From Bog-756 sp963734435 (GTDB lineage: Bacteria > Actinomycetota > Acidimicrobiia > Acidimicrobiales > RAAP-2): a DNA stretch of 64,000 nucleotides. The number at the start of each line of letters is the position of its first letter. Position 1 is the first letter of the stretch. A program made the translations under genes and the position numbers. The notes beneath the pieces were generated by a model that was not told the DNA's origin, ran no database searches, and saw only the letters and a list, made by a program, of their open reading frames with translations. Shown one piece after another: positions 37,524-50,607 of this stretch. The DNA lies in assembly GCA_963734435.1 (NCBI GenBank), contig CAVTHA010000013.1, forward strand, positions 1 to 64,000. Direction: 5' to 3'.

Positions 37524-38871
37524 ATGATGGAGCAGCCAGAGACGCGCTACGCCCGCCGAGGTGACCTGCACGTCGGCTATCAGGTATGGGGTGAGGGCGA
37601 CAAGTACATCTTGGATTTCGGCTTCGGCACGTACATCTCCATTGATGAGACGGCTGAGCAGCCTCAGTGGCGGCGCTATACCGAGCGCCTCGCCTCGTGC
37701 GGACGACTCATCCGCTTCGACCCGAGTGGAGTAGGCCTGACGGATACTCCCCCGGACATCAGCGAGATCACCTATCGCACCTGGGTCGAGGACGCCTTGG
37801 CGGTGATGGACGCGGTCGGTGCGACCCGGGTCGTGGTGCTAGGCGCCTCAGGCTGGTCACTGCCGGCCTTTTTGTTCGCTGCCGAGTACCCGGAGCGGAC
37901 TCAGTCGCTGGTTGTGGTCAACTCATCGGCGAGATACATCGAGGCAGACGACTATCCCATCGGTATCCCGATGGCGTTGATGGACGAGTTCCGGGCTGGA
38001 CTTGACCCCGACAGAGACGCCGAGACAACTGAGGCACTGAGCGATTTGCGCCTCTTCGCTCCGAGCGCAGCCGACGATCCGGAGTTTCAACGCTGGTGGT
38101 CACGAGCGTCAATGCGCGGCGCCACTCCGGCCGTGTCCGCCGTACTCAGTGCGCGTAATACCACGGTCGATTTTCGCCACCTGCTCCCCCGCATCACCGC
38201 GCCAACCTTGGTTCTCCACCGTCGGGACGCAATTGCCCCAACCATGGATCACGGCCGATACGTTGCCGAGCGCATACCCGGAGCCCGCTTTGTAGAACTG
38301 CCGGGTAACGATGTCGTCCCATTTCTGGGGGACCTCGACGGGCTCGTGGACCATATCCAGGAGTTCATTACAGGAGAGCGTTACCAGCCAGGACCGGACC
38401 GCGTACTGGCAACCATCCTCATCACTGACATGGTCGACTCAACCAGGACGGCGGTACGACTGGGCGACCGGCGCTGGACCCAAATCCTCCTGGACTACAA
38501 CGAGCTGGTCCGGCGCAATCTGAGCCGCTTTGGCGGACAGTTCGTCAAGGACACCGGGGATGGAGTGATCGCCACCTTCGACGGGCCCTCGCGAGCGATT
38601 CGCTGTGCATTGGCCTTGCGGGATGGCGCCGGTCGCCTCGGCATTCAAGTCAGGAGCGGGCTGCATACGGGCGAGATTGAAAAGAGTGACGGCGATATCC
38701 GGGGGATCACTGTCCACGTAGCCGCTCGTATCGCGAGTTCCGCATCAATTGGGGAGGTCCTCGTATCTGAAGTGGTCGTGGACTTGGTCGAAGGCTCTGG
38801 TATCGAATTTGAGGACCGGGGCGCACAGGAGTTGAAGGGGATATCCCGCCAGCGTCGAATATGGAGCGCGA

Positions 38872-38882
<11 letters not shown>
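37524..38882 (+). CDS. alpha/beta-hydrolase fused to a class III adenylate cyclase
   Basis: 452 residues. The N-terminal about 280 residues form an alpha/beta-hydrolase: DPSGVGLTD loop, nucleophile elbow LGASGWS with Ser109, and ITAPTLVLHRRD before the acid position. The expected His lies in a VVPFLGD stretch where His is replaced, so hydrolase activity is doubtful. The C-terminal about 165 residues form a cyclase domain with ITDMVDST (metal Asp), DTGDGVIATF (second Asp) and VHVAARIAS. This fusion is common in actinobacteria, the hydrolase serving perhaps as ligand sensor (inference). Confidence 0.88.
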
Positions 38883-41330
<2,448 letters not shown>

Positions 41331-41799
41331 CGAGTCTCCATCTGTTCTTTAGCGAGGCAGGTCGAAGGCGGGTCGACGCCAGTGAAGCCAGCGTCCGGAC
41401 CGGCGTGCTCGTCAGCCGGCAACGCTCGACCACGATCGATGAACGGAACGGGCTCCCACTCGAAGTCGAATCAGACGGGCCGCGGCATGTGGTCGAGGCC
41501 GATGTTGAGCAAGCAGAAACGATGGCGGGCACCCGTGATCCGGGCATCCGCCGGCGGTACACCATCCCTTCGGCGAGGAGCACGAGTCGCTAGAAGGTCT
41601 CGCTCAGCGGCAACGCGTGGTCGGCCGGAGCCACCACGTTGATGCTCGCATCGTCAGCTCCGGATCCACCCTCTCGGCCAGCTCCTGACCAGTGGACGAT
41701 GTTCGTGTTCGGTATGCCGAACCAAGAGCACCTCCTCGATGCGAGGTGACACGTGATCCATGGGCGCTCGGCGAGTTCGCGGGGATCGTCGATCTCTGA
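41331..41799. other. intergenic, no supported gene
   Basis: Contains several short frames. The minus strand near 41450-41560 reads NIGLDHMPRPV and then stops, which might be a gene end fragment, but no family could be named. Confidence 0.35.
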
Positions 41800-42036
41800 T
41801 CAGTCCTCGGGAAGAGCAGCAAAAGCACGCTTGGTTCTCCTATACCACCCCAATCCGGAGATCGGATTCTTCCACCTGCCTTTCATCTCCTTCAAGGCAC
41901 TTGTGTGCTTTTCATCACCACTGGCGACCATTTCTCTCAAATGCTTGTCTTCAGCTTTTATAACCTCGTCAGCGGTATTCCCCCGGATCGGTACATCACA
42001 TGGCCCACCCATTTGTTTACAGGTCATTGTTTTCAT
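41800..42036 (-). CDS. DUF1059 family small protein
   Basis: 78 residues from ATG 42036 (AAAGGGAGA upstream). It fits DUF1059 throughout: MTCKQMGGPCD at the start, then NTADEVIKAEDKHL, MKGRWKNPISGLGWYRRTK, and the end ALPED. The two Cys near the N-terminus (residues 5 and 10) are the family's only obvious functional residues. The function is unknown. It lies 142 bases downstream of the ECF sigma gene on the same strand and may belong to the same transcript. Confidence 0.85.
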   Translation of the reverse strand: MKTMTCKQMGGPCDVPIRGNTADEVIKAEDKHLREMVASGDEKHTSALKEMKGRWKNPISGLGWYRRTKRAFAALPED

Positions 42037-42177
42037 GATTCTCCCTTTCACAGTGTTCGGCCGTCAACGCACGTTGGCGGCTGTGGCGTTGATTGGTAGA
42101 GCGTCGATGGCCCGACCAAAGCGCCGGCGCCGGTCACATCGTTGCCCGGCACCGGGTCAGTCATCATCTGCGGCTCC

Positions 42178-43039
42178 TCACCCACCCCGAGAACGCCGTA
42201 CTCGGACCACGTCCAAGGTCGCCAGCACGTCTGGGTCGGCGATCAGCTCGATCTCGCGCACCAGGCCGGCCTCGACCTGGAACGCGAAGGCGACCTTGAC
42301 CGCCCCGGCCAGGATCCAGGCGCCGCCGGGGTCGCCGTCGATGGCGACAGGTACGGCCCCCTTGGCGCCGTTGAACCGGGCGGCCACCGCGGCCGCGCCG
42401 TCGTACACCGGATCCGTGCCCATTTGCTGTCCGACCAGGTCGGCACGCATGACCGCGTCGGGCGCGAGCAGCAACAGCAGGGTGGCGAGATCCCCGCCGT
42501 GGGCTGCGGCAAGGAACGCGTCGACGACGCGGCGGCTCTCGGCGCGCGCCGCCTGCGCCGCGGCCGGCTCCGGTGCGCCCTGCACCTTGCGCCGCGCCCG
42601 GCTCGCCAGCTGGCGTACGGCGGTACCCGAGCGCCCCAGGACCGCGCTGATCTCGTCGAACGGATAGCCGAAGACATCGTGCAGCACGAACGCCGCTCTC
42701 TCGGCCGGCGCCAGGGTGTCGAGGACGACCTGCATCGCCCCGCCCATCCTCTCGGCGAGCAGCGCGTCGGCCTCCGGGTCGACCGGTGCGGGGTCGGCGG
42801 GTACCTCGGCCTCGGCCTCCGACCTGGTACGTCGCTTGCGCAGGTGGTCCAGGCACAGCCGGGTCACGACGGTCGTCAGCCAGGCGGGCAGGTCGTCGAC
42901 GTCGTCGGTGCGGGAGAGCCGAAGCCAGGCCTCCTGCAGCACGTCGTCCGCATCGGCCTCCGACCCGAGTATCCGGATGGCGATCGCAGTCAGCCGAGGT
43001 CGCTCGGCGTCGAAGGTGCGTCAGTCGAGTCACGTCCAT
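42178..43039 (-). pseudogene. ECF sigma factor with SnoaL-like C-terminal domain (ECF41/ECF56-like), one N-terminal frameshift
   Basis: The start at 43039 (MDVTRLT) leads into a +1 frameshift near 43015. The correct frame then reads ERPRLTAIAIRILGSEADADDVLQEAW, the sigma region 2 start, here summarised. Region 2 continues with LPAWLTTVVTRLCLDHLR and region 4 is TLAPAERAAFVLHDVFGYPFDEI, followed by a SnoaL-like domain (about 180-285, with VVDAFLAAAHGGDLATLL). One base removed gives 286 codons. The tail domain regulates sigma activity in ECF41 proteins, which lack an anti-sigma. The usual WLPEP linker and DGGG motif are absent (reads ADLVGQQ), so it may be a sister group. Confidence 0.85.
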
Positions 43040-43056
43040 GATGGTCACATTCTAAT

Positions 43057-43083
43057 GACGTACGCCGCCCCCGGGATGTGACC
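43057..43083 (-). promoter_or_regulatory. ECF41-type promoter of the sigma gene
   Basis: On the minus strand GGTCACA (43077-43083) is followed by 16 bases and CGTC (43057-43060), then 17 bases to the ATG at 43039. This matches the ECF41 consensus TGTCACA / CGTC at six of seven -35 positions and implies autoregulation with a very short leader. Confidence 0.6.
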
Positions 43084-43094
43084 GGCACGCTCGT

Positions 43095-43121
43095 TGTCAC
43101 ATCCGCCGACCGGCGTGCGTC
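43095..43121 (+). promoter_or_regulatory. ECF41-type promoter of the VOC gene
   Basis: A perfect TGTCACA (43095-43101), a 16-base spacer and CGTC (43118-43121), 8 bases before the ATG at 43130. The transcript would be leaderless or nearly so. Confidence 0.7.
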
Positions 43122-43129
43122 ACAAGGGT

Positions 43130-43471
43130 ATGAACACTCTCCAATCCATCGTCCATCCCGTCCGCGACCTCGACGCCGCCAAGGCTGTCCACATCGCCCT
43201 GCTCGGCACCGAGCCCCACACCGACCAGCCCTACTACGTCGGGTTCAACGTGGGTGGTGTCGAGATCGGGCTCGACCCCCATGGTCATGAGAAGGGCCTG
43301 ACCGCACCGGTGCCGTACATCCGTGTCGCCGACCTCGACGTCGCGCTCACCAAGGTACAGAAGGCCGGCGCCACGCTCGCCGGTGAGCCGCAGGACGTCG
43401 GCGCCGGCACCCGCATCGCCACGGTGACCGACGCCGACGGCAACACCATCGGCCTCATCCAGGGCGGCTGA
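43130..43471 (+). CDS. VOC (glyoxalase/bleomycin-resistance fold) protein
   Basis: 113 residues from ATG 43130. The fold signs are IVHPVRDLDAAKAVHIALLG at the start, YYVGFNVGGVEIGLDPHG, YIRVADLDVALTKVQKAGA, and GTRIATVTDADGNTIGLIQ at the end. The usual metal positions are partly kept (His8, Glu in GGVEIG), giving a possible metal site. It is divergently transcribed from the ECF sigma gene behind an ECF41-type promoter, so it is the likely target gene, in place of the classical carboxymuconolactone decarboxylase/oxidoreductase/epimerase partners. Confidence 0.87.
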   Translation: MNTLQSIVHPVRDLDAAKAVHIALLGTEPHTDQPYYVGFNVGGVEIGLDPHGHEKGLTAPVPYIRVADLDVALTKVQKAGATLAGEPQDVGAGTRIATVTDADGNTIGLIQGG

Positions 43472-43682
43472 GGAGTTCTCGCGCTCAAAGCATCAACTCG
43501 GGGTTGCGTGCTGGGTCTCACCGCTGACTGTGACGCCCGAATCGAAGGTGGTCGTCACAATCAAGTGCTCCCGCCCGGAGGCGGTGAGGAGGAATGACGA
43601 ATGCCGGACGCGCGACTAGAGTGCGCGGGTCGCCGAGGTGAGCTCATCAGGAGTGCCCGGTAGTCGGTAGCGAGGAGGGACC

Positions 43683-45446
43683 ATGCTCGACCTGGTCGTC
43701 AAGGGTGGCACCGTGGTCGACGGCACCGGTTCGGCATCGTACGGAGCAGACGTGGGTATCCGTGGCGGTCGGATTGTCGAGATCGGCTCGCTGTCCGACC
43801 CGGCCGCCCGGACGATCGACGCCGACGGTGCGCTGGTGACGCCGGGGTGGGTCGACATCCACACCCACTACGACGGTCAGGTCACCTGGGACGACGTGCT
43901 GGAGCCCTCGGCCTCCAACGGCGTAACCACGCTGGTGATGGGCAATTGCGGCGTCGGGTTCGCTCCCGTGCGTCCCGGCGACGAGGACACGCTGATCGAC
44001 CTGATGGAAGGCGTCGAGGACATCCCCGGCACCGCGCTTACTGCGGGCATGCCTTGGGGTCGCTGGGAGACCTTCGACGAGTACCTCGACTCTCTGGCGG
44101 TCGAGACGGTACGCCCTCGACATCGCCGCGCAGGTCGCCCACGGAGCCGTGCGCTTCTACGTGATGGGCGAGCGCGGCGCAGCCAACGAGGATGCCACCG
44201 CCGAGGACATCGAGGCCATGTCTTCGATCGTGGGTCGGGCCATGGCCGCCGGAGCGGTCGGGTTCTCCACCTCCCGCACCATCGGCCACAAGGCCCGCTC
44301 GGGACGCCCGGTACCCGGCACCTACGCCCCAGCAGCAGAGCTGTTGGCCTTCGCCCGGGCCATGGGCGGTGCGGGCCACGGCGTGTTCGAGGCAATCGTG
44401 GCCGGCACCATCGGCTCCCTCGAGCGCCTTGGCGGCGAGCGAGCCAGGCCCATCGACGAGGTGCCGCTTCTCGAGTCGCTGGCCCGGGCCGGAGGGTGCC
44501 CGGTCACATTCACCGTGGCCCAACTCTTCGAGGACCCGGGCCACTGGCGGATCGTGCTGGACGCCGCCTCGCGAGCCGAACCGGGGTGGGGCCCGATTGC
44601 GCCCCCAGGTCATCCCGAGGTCGGTGACCATCATGACCAGCCTGGACACGTACCACCTCTTCATGGGGCGGCCCACCTACCGGAAGATCGCCGACCTGCC
44701 CCTCGCCGCGCGGGTCGCCGAGATGCGGCGACCTGAAGTGCGCCGTGCCATCCTCGGAGAGACGGCCGGGCCCGCCGGGATCAATGACTTCTCCTCCCTG
44801 GTCGTCGAACTCTTCGCCCCTGCACTACCCGTCACCTTCCCGTTGCGCGACCCGGTCGACTACGAGCCCACCCTGGACCGGTCGGTCTGGGCGCAGGCCA
44901 CAGCCACCGGGATTGACCCCGTCGAGCACATGTACGACCTGCTCCTCGAAGAGAACGGCACCGCTTTCTACGCACTCCTCGGGTCGAACTTCGTCGATGG
45001 CACCCTGGAGGTCTGCCGTGAGATGCTGCTCGACCCCGACACGGTCACCGGTCTCGGCGACGCCGGCGCGCACGTCAATCTCATCTCCGACTGCTCGGCC
45101 TCGACCTTCCACCTCACCCACTGGGCCCGGGACCGCACCCGGGGCGAGCGACTGCCGCTGGAGCTCCTGGTCCGCAAGTTGAGCGGCGGCAACGCCGAAC
45201 TTTACGGTTTCGGTGATCGGGGGACGGTGGAGGTCGGCAAGCGTGCCGACCTCAACGTCATCGACTTCGATCGCTTGTCCGTCCGCCCTCCGGTCCTGCG
45301 CCACGACCTCCCGACCGGCGAGAGCCGCATCCTCCAACCTGCCGCGGGGCTACCTTGCCACACTGGTCAACGGCGAGGTCACCCGGAGGAACGACGCCGA
45401 CACCGGCGTGCGTTCCGGGCGCCTGCTGCGCGGATCGGCCGCCTAA
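43683..45446 (+). pseudogene. second D-aminoacylase-type amidohydrolase, three frameshifts
   Basis: It starts at ATG 43683 and parallels the 19347 gene throughout: WVDIHTHYDG (metal His pair), MGNCGVGFAP (Cys ligand), MEGVEDIPGTAL. Frame breaks occur near 44108, 44605 and 45345, after which the protein continues in other frames with RFYVMGERGA, GFSTSRTIGH, then HLFMGRPTYRKIADLPLA, GLGDAGAHVNL, and finally GYLATLVNGEVTRR to the stop at 45446. The total of 1764 bases is 588 codons, close to the 592 of the paralogue, so the three indels cancel. Apart from them all motifs are intact. A second copy of the D-aminoacylase/AKR association (AKR at 46629). Confidence 0.87.
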
Positions 45447-45689
45447 CCTACTCAGCGGGACATGGCCTGCCCGTGAGAGAACGAGCCCTTCCCTCCTGGG
45501 AGAGAAGGCGACGAGCTGCCCCAGACCAGATTCATGGACACCCCGGGATTTCCTCGCTGATCTCCGATTGCACTACACGCGTCACTCGGTGGAGCCATAT
45601 TGCAGCTGATGCCTGAGCCGGTGTTGGCTGCTCGAGTCGATGCCTACAGCTACATTGCCGGTGGCTCGAGGGCAAATGGCGGATATTCG

Positions 45690-46262
45690 TCAGTGAGCAG
45701 CAGAAAGTAGGTCTGGACGCGAAGGTACCGAGCGCGTGACATTGAGGACGAGAGACCGCATCCCTTCGGGCCAATGGCCGGTGAAAAGCACAACGAAGAA
45801 CGCGATCACGGCGAGAATCGTCGCGACGATCTCCAGTACGGCCAGTACGAGCAGATGCGGAATAACGAGGATGATGCGGAACCCGACAGTGAGCCGGTCG
45901 CGGTCTGTGAGCTGTGGCCGGAAATCCACCCGCAACCGGGGTTCTTCACCAGTGTCGGTCGGTGACATCGCAAACGTGAACGGCGGGTACTCCTCGCGCA
46001 TGAACAGTGCGTACGTATAGGCGCGGATCTCATATCGCAGGTACATGGCCTGGATATTGGCGAAGCTCTCAGGGAGTTCGCCGGTGAAAAGGATGACAAA
46101 CCAAGAGATGATGCTGACAACTTCGGCAAGGATCCGCAACCCGTACAAGATTATGAAATGCGGAATGGCAAGCAACCAGTTGAGAAGCGGTCGCCAGTTG
46201 GCGACTCTGTCGGGGGGATCGAAGGTAAGTGTTGCCGGATAGGAGGAGTTCATTGGTTGCAT
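45690..46262 (-). CDS. DUF4389 membrane protein
   Basis: 190 residues. The start is at 46262, with an in-frame ATG at 46253 also possible. The DUF4389 pattern is complete: TLTFDPPDRVANWRPLLNWLLAIPHF, two adjacent hydrophobic spans (about 28-62), the amphipathic LRYEIRAYTYALFMREEYPPF, and a second hydrophobic pair (about 125-165) with VLFTGHWPEGMRSLVLN. The family is of unknown function and is frequent in actinobacteria. It stands between the two genes of the second D-aminoacylase/AKR cluster on the opposite strand. Confidence 0.85.
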   Translation of the reverse strand: MQPMNSSYPATLTFDPPDRVANWRPLLNWLLAIPHFIILYGLRILAEVVSIISWFVILFTGELPESFANIQAMYLRYEIRAYTYALFMREEYPPFTFAMSPTDTGEEPRLRVDFRPQLTDRDRLTVGFRIILVIPHLLVLAVLEIVATILAVIAFFVVLFTGHWPEGMRSLVLNVTRSVPSRPDLLSAAH

Positions 46263-46628
46263 TGGCGCCTCTCCGCGTCGGCCTCGTAGCAGTCAACTGT
46301 AGCCGCCGGATAGGTCCTTAGGGAAGTACATGAACCCAACCATATGCATTCGGGCTTTCCGCCGACACGCACCTTTGAGATCGGGTCTCCGTTCAAAGAG
46401 TGTGCGTTGGATACAAGGGAAGAGCGCAACTGGAGGACGCGATTGGTTCCGACCCCCTTTTGAGACCCTCCTTACCTCAAGTGGCGAACTCAATCCCCAC
46501 GCCCGAAAAGGCCGGACATCGGGGTCAATCGGACAGCGAGGAGGAACTCCTCGGAGCGAACGTGCTGGCCAACTTCGCTCTCTCCGGCATGGCTCAGGGT
46601 CGCCATCGCTCCCGAGAACCGCTCGCCG
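46263..46628. other. intergenic, no supported gene
   Basis: Upstream of the broken AKR. It may contain the lost AKR N-terminus, as FGSQTAEAD begins abruptly near 46665 and no start codon with a ribosome-binding site is evident. Confidence 0.35.
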
Positions 46629-47558
46629 TTGGTCAGTGCCTCGGCGAACACCCGGCCGATGAATTTCGGTTCGCAGACCGCAGAAGCCGACAGCTTCGCC
46701 ATCATGGATCGGGCGTTAGATGCGGGGATCAACTTCTTCGACACCGCCAATGGCTACGGGGGAGGCCAAACCGAGCAAATCCTCGGCCGGTGGTTTTCCC
46801 TGGGCGGCGGCAGGCGAGAGAAGGTGGTGCTCGCCACAAAGGTGTACGGAGATGTGGCCGGCGACTGGCCCAACGACTCCCAGCTCTCAGCTCGCCACAT
46901 TCGAGATGCGTGCGATGCGAGCCACAGGCGGCTGCAGACCGACCACATCGACCTCGATCAGATGCACCACGTCGATCGAGACACGCCGTGGGAAGAGGTC
47001 TGGCAGGCAATGGATCTTCTGATCACCCAGGGAAAGGTGATCTACGTCGGAAGCTCCAACTTCGCCGCCTGGCACATCGTCGCAGCCAACGAGGCGGCCC
47101 GTCAGCGCAACACGTTCGGCCTGGTGTCGGAGCAGAGCCTGTACAACCTCAACATCCGCGCCATCGAGCTCGAGGTCATCCCCGCCTGTAAGGCCTACGG
47201 AGTCGGGATCCTGCCTTGGTGCCCTCTGGGGGGAGGACTCCTCGCCGGATCGATCGCTGCGGCCACGGAGGGTCGGCGGGCAGAGGACGGTATGAAGGCA
47301 GCTGCCGATTGGTTGCGGGACACCATCGACGCGTGGGAGAAGCTGTCTCCGAGCTCGGCGAGCGGCCGGCCGACGTCGCTTTGGCCTGGTTACTGGCCAA
47401 TCCGGTCGTGACCGCTCCGATCATCGGGCCCCGCACGATGGAAGAGCTCGAAAGAGAGCACTCGCTCGCTCGAGATCGATCTCGAACCCGTGGTGCTGAA
47501 GCGGCTGGACCAGCTCTTCCCGGGACCGGGCTCCGCCCCCGAGGGCTACGCCTGGTAG
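46629..47558 (+). pseudogene. second aldo/keto reductase, damaged N-terminus and two frameshifts
   Basis: The frame from 46629 enters the AKR fold at MNFGSQTAEAD and has the catalytic DTANGY (Asp and Tyr), LATKVYG (Lys) and DLDQMHHVD (His). The first beta-strand segment is not recognisable, so the start is uncertain. Near 47345 the frame shifts to one reading LGERPADVALAWLLANPVV and APIIGPRTMEEL. Near 47468 it shifts again to LEIDLEPVVLKRLDQLFPG, ending APEGYAW at 47558. The residual protein would be about 310 residues, near the AKR norm. It differs clearly from the 21259 AKR, so the two are not a recent duplication. Confidence 0.8.
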
Positions 47559-47588
47559 GACATCCGCCGGAGACGCCGAATCACTCGC

Positions 47589-48567
47589 CTACGTCTGGAG
47601 ACAGTTGCGAAGGAACTCGAAGAGTCGCGGGAAGAAGTGCGCGGCGACCGATGGCAGCGCGATGCACCCGTGCGGCGTGTCCGGATAGACCAGCAACTCA
47701 CTCCGATTGCCGGCGGCTTCCCAGCGGGCCGCCATGAAGAGCGAGTCGTCGAGTAGGTGGTCGTTGCTGCCTACCGAGAAGAGCGCAGCCGGCAACCCGC
47801 GGAGATCCGCGTAGAGAGGTGAGACGTCAGGATCGCGCCGCTGCTCCGCGGACATTTCCGGCAGGTAGAGGTCGATCGGAAATCCGGTGCCATCGAGGAT
47901 GTCGGTACCGTCTGCGACCCCCACGCCGCGCTCGGCTGGGCGTACGAGAAAGGTCGTACGCTCCGAACACGAGGTTGGCGCCGAGGAAGCGATCGGCGGC
48001 ACCGTGTTTGTCCCTCATGCGGAGCAAGGTCACGGCGGCGAGATGCGCGCCGGCGGACTCGCCTCCGATGACAAGTCGATCGGAACCGAACTCTTGGGCT
48101 GCGTGCTCGAGCAACCAACAGGCCGCTGCCTCGCAGTCGTCCGGACCGGCGGGAAACGGGTGCTCCGGGGCCAAGCGGTAGTCAACGCTGACGACTGCGA
48201 CGTTGCACGTGTCGACCATGATTTCGTGCAGCAGGTCCATCATCTCGGGTGACCCCGCCATCCAGGCACCCCCGTGGATATGGAACAGCACCCCCTCAGG
48301 CTGCTGGTGCCCGAACGTGCGAAGCCGAATCGGCCCGGCCGGTCCCTGGACCGTGCGGTCCACCGCCCGGTCGGACGGCGGGCCGCCGAGAGTAACGCGG
48401 CGGTGCGCAGCCACCCGCTCCTGGAGAGACAGGGTCGCCGTGCTGGTCTCCTGCCAAGGCAGAGAGGCGATGAATTTCGCCGCCTCTTCGCGGAGCTGTG
48501 GTCGGAGCGCCTCGAGTTCGTCGCCCCAAAGCGTCATGCCAGTCGAGGCTACATCAGCCACAGACAA
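47589..48567 (-). pseudogene. alpha/beta-hydrolase, HSL-type esterase, one frameshift
   Basis: The start is at 48567 (ATG 48537 is an alternative). Hormone-sensitive-lipase family marks: HIHGGAWMAG oxyanion motif, DYRLAPEHPFPAG, nucleophile elbow GGESAGAHLA. Near 47938 one extra base shifts the frame; the other frame continues RGVGVADGTDILDG, then VGSNDHLLDDS (Asp) and TPHGCIAL (His), ending LRNCLQT at 47589. One base removed gives 325 residues, the normal length. It would hydrolyse short acyl esters. It is convergent with the broken AKR. Confidence 0.85.
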
Positions 48568-48810
48568 ACATCAGGGCCCGACCAGGCCCACTCCACGGCT
48601 CAGTGGGTCTCAGTGGGAATCGGTCGAGTTTCCCGACCCTATATTGATTGGAACGCGAATAGAGACGAAATCGAGGCGCTCGGGCTGTGGCATCGGTTCA
48701 CCTGGCTGGCCGCCATTTTCTGATCCAAGGAAATTGCCGCCGCCACCGAGGGACCGGGTTGCGGTTCCCATTCTCCGCGAGCTCCTCCGTTACGGAGGTT
48801 GAGGGCCAGG

Positions 48811-49143
48811 ATGTCATCGCCGCGACAACGACAGGGCGTGGGATGCCTGGGGTCGATGGTCGGTCTCGCCATCTTTGTCGGCATGGTACTGGCCGCCATC
48901 TTTGCCGGTCTGATCGTTCTGGGCATTGTCGCGGCAGTCGTGGTGATTGGGTTGATCGTTCTCGCCGTCGATCGACTCCTCCTGGCGATCAGCCCCAAAC
49001 GCCGAGAGCGGCGGGCCAACCTGACGAGATCTTTCGTCGTCTGGCGGACTGATCAGCCGACAGGATCGGGGCCGGTCATCGACACGACCGCGCGTCTCAA
49101 CGAATCGGGGCGGGAACCGCGGTCTGAAGAATCGGGCGATTAG
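48811..49143 (+). CDS. small two-helix membrane protein
   Basis: 110 residues from ATG 48811; a TTG at 48799 is also possible after GGAGG. A continuous hydrophobic stretch of about 45 residues (about 14-58: FVGMVLAAIFAGLIVLG, then AAVVVIGLIVLAV) forms two membrane helices, followed by a basic stop-transfer (SPKRRERR) and a polar cytoplasmic tail. No family was recognised. Confidence 0.6.
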   Translation: MSSPRQRQGVGCLGSMVGLAIFVGMVLAAIFAGLIVLGIVAAVVVIGLIVLAVDRLLLAISPKRRERRANLTRSFVVWRTDQPTGSGPVIDTTARLNESGREPRSEESGD

Positions 49144-50190
49144 ATGGTCGCCGGGGCAGCTGTGTTCAGAACCGGTTCCACTCTTCGTGGACGCCGGGTG
49201 GCGAGCAGGATGTCAGCTTTCGCCGGGCTCCCGCCCGCAACCCCTCGAATGGTGTAGAGGTAATGCGGTGGCGAAGGTTGGAGCGCGCTCGGAGGGGTGG
49301 TCGAGAGGGGCGCTCGGAGGGATTCGACTCCCATCCTTCTGATCCGTAGTAATCCCAGGTCAGCGCTCTGAGGATTGGTGCGAATCAGATGCCGGGGGAT
49401 CGCGGGGCAGGTCGTCTCGAACGCAGCTCCAACCGGATATGTGGGAAGGCGTATCGCAACCGCCCGAGGCTCGCTCCGGCGCTGGATATTCGAAGTCTCC
49501 CGTTTTAAAATGGCGGTGGCCAGGCTCAGACAGTGGGCTGACGGCTGGGATTCGGGGTTCGGGTGCATTTTCATTCCATCGAGGATCCCGTTAGGCATGG
49601 GCGCGTCCTCGAAACAATGCCCCTGGTTGAGGCTGCCCTGGACCTGACCACGTTGCTTCACCACTGATCATTGTGGGCTGGTTCGAGTGGCTCCCTGGTC
49701 GGCGCCAAACGTCAATGGCGGCGGACCTGATCACCAGGCCCGGTTCCGTCCACCGGGGTCTGAGGCTCGGTCATGACGAGGACCTCGGTGACTGCGAGGC
49801 GTTCCTCTTAGGCCAGCTAGCTGAAATTCAGGGAGGCGCACCGCCAATACGTGGCCTCGTGGGAATGGACAAACCTCTTGGCCCATGGGTCTGAAGGCGA
49901 TCTGCGGGTTGAACTAGCTACCGCCGACCACCGTCGAGATCCCAGTGAGGACACTGCCAACGGTAAGTGGCGTGCGGCTCGGAGGTACGTGGTGTCCAAG
50001 CTCATGATCACGGTCGATTCCCATCACCCGCTCAACGATATTCAACGCCGCGTGCTCATCCCGCTGGAACTCGACCTGGCAGCCAGCGCCGATGCTGCCC
50101 GGTGGCGACCACACCAGTGGATAGTGGCCGTCGAGTCCGAGTTGGATGGTTACCGAGGTGTTCATCGGGCACCGCCGGATATAAGACTGC
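49144..50190. other. gene-poor region at the left edge of the island
   Basis: Contains the diverged tRNA-Arg 3' copy at 49310-49350 and a shorter GCGCTCGGAGGGG echo near 49286. Translated frames on both strands show no domain. About 840 bases separate the two tRNA fragments, possibly the residue of an older insertion. Confidence 0.45.
49310..49350 (-). repeat. diverged partial copy of tRNA-Arg (3' part)
   Basis: Similar to the T-arm, acceptor and anticodon 3' half of the tRNA at 60245 but with one base missing and several changes in the T-loop region. Same orientation as the other two copies. Probably an old attachment site. Confidence 0.6.
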
Positions 50191-50231
50191 GCGCTCGGAG
50201 CGATTCGAACCCCCAACCTTCTGATCCGTAG
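50191..50231 (-). repeat. partial copy of tRNA-Arg (3' 41 nt), putative attL
   Basis: Forty of 41 bases match 60245-60285, the 3' portion of tRNA-Arg from the acceptor end to the anticodon. It is in the same orientation about 10.05 kb away and has no 5' half. This is the expected product of integration into a tRNA gene. Confidence 0.75.
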
Positions 50232-50607
50232 CAAGAAACGACGAAACGCTGTGCTAACCAGGACTTTCGCAGGTCAGGAACGAGCGAAACGGCAGTAATC
50301 AGACGCTGTTGACGGCGCCTCCTGGTGCCTTTGGTCCAGACACCGTGGCCGGTAGTTGCCACCGGTCTGAGTAAAGGGATGACGGGCTTGCGTAACGACC
50401 ATCAGTCGTTTGTCGTCGCGTCTGTGAGGTCGGATGGTGGTTGGGTCGAGTGAGCGCGGCTGTGGGTAGCATTCGCAGCCGATCACCTGCCAGCCGACGA
50501 GTGGCAGCACGACAAGCGACCCGTCAGCGGTCCTGGCTTCGGTCACCCAGCCATCGCCGGGCAGGCAACTATGCAGGCAACTAGGCATCGACTCTTGCTC
50601 CTGGGGG

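Noticed and set aside
49310..49350. functional tRNA
   Set aside because: Only the 3' part is present, with a damaged T-loop and no matching 5' half.
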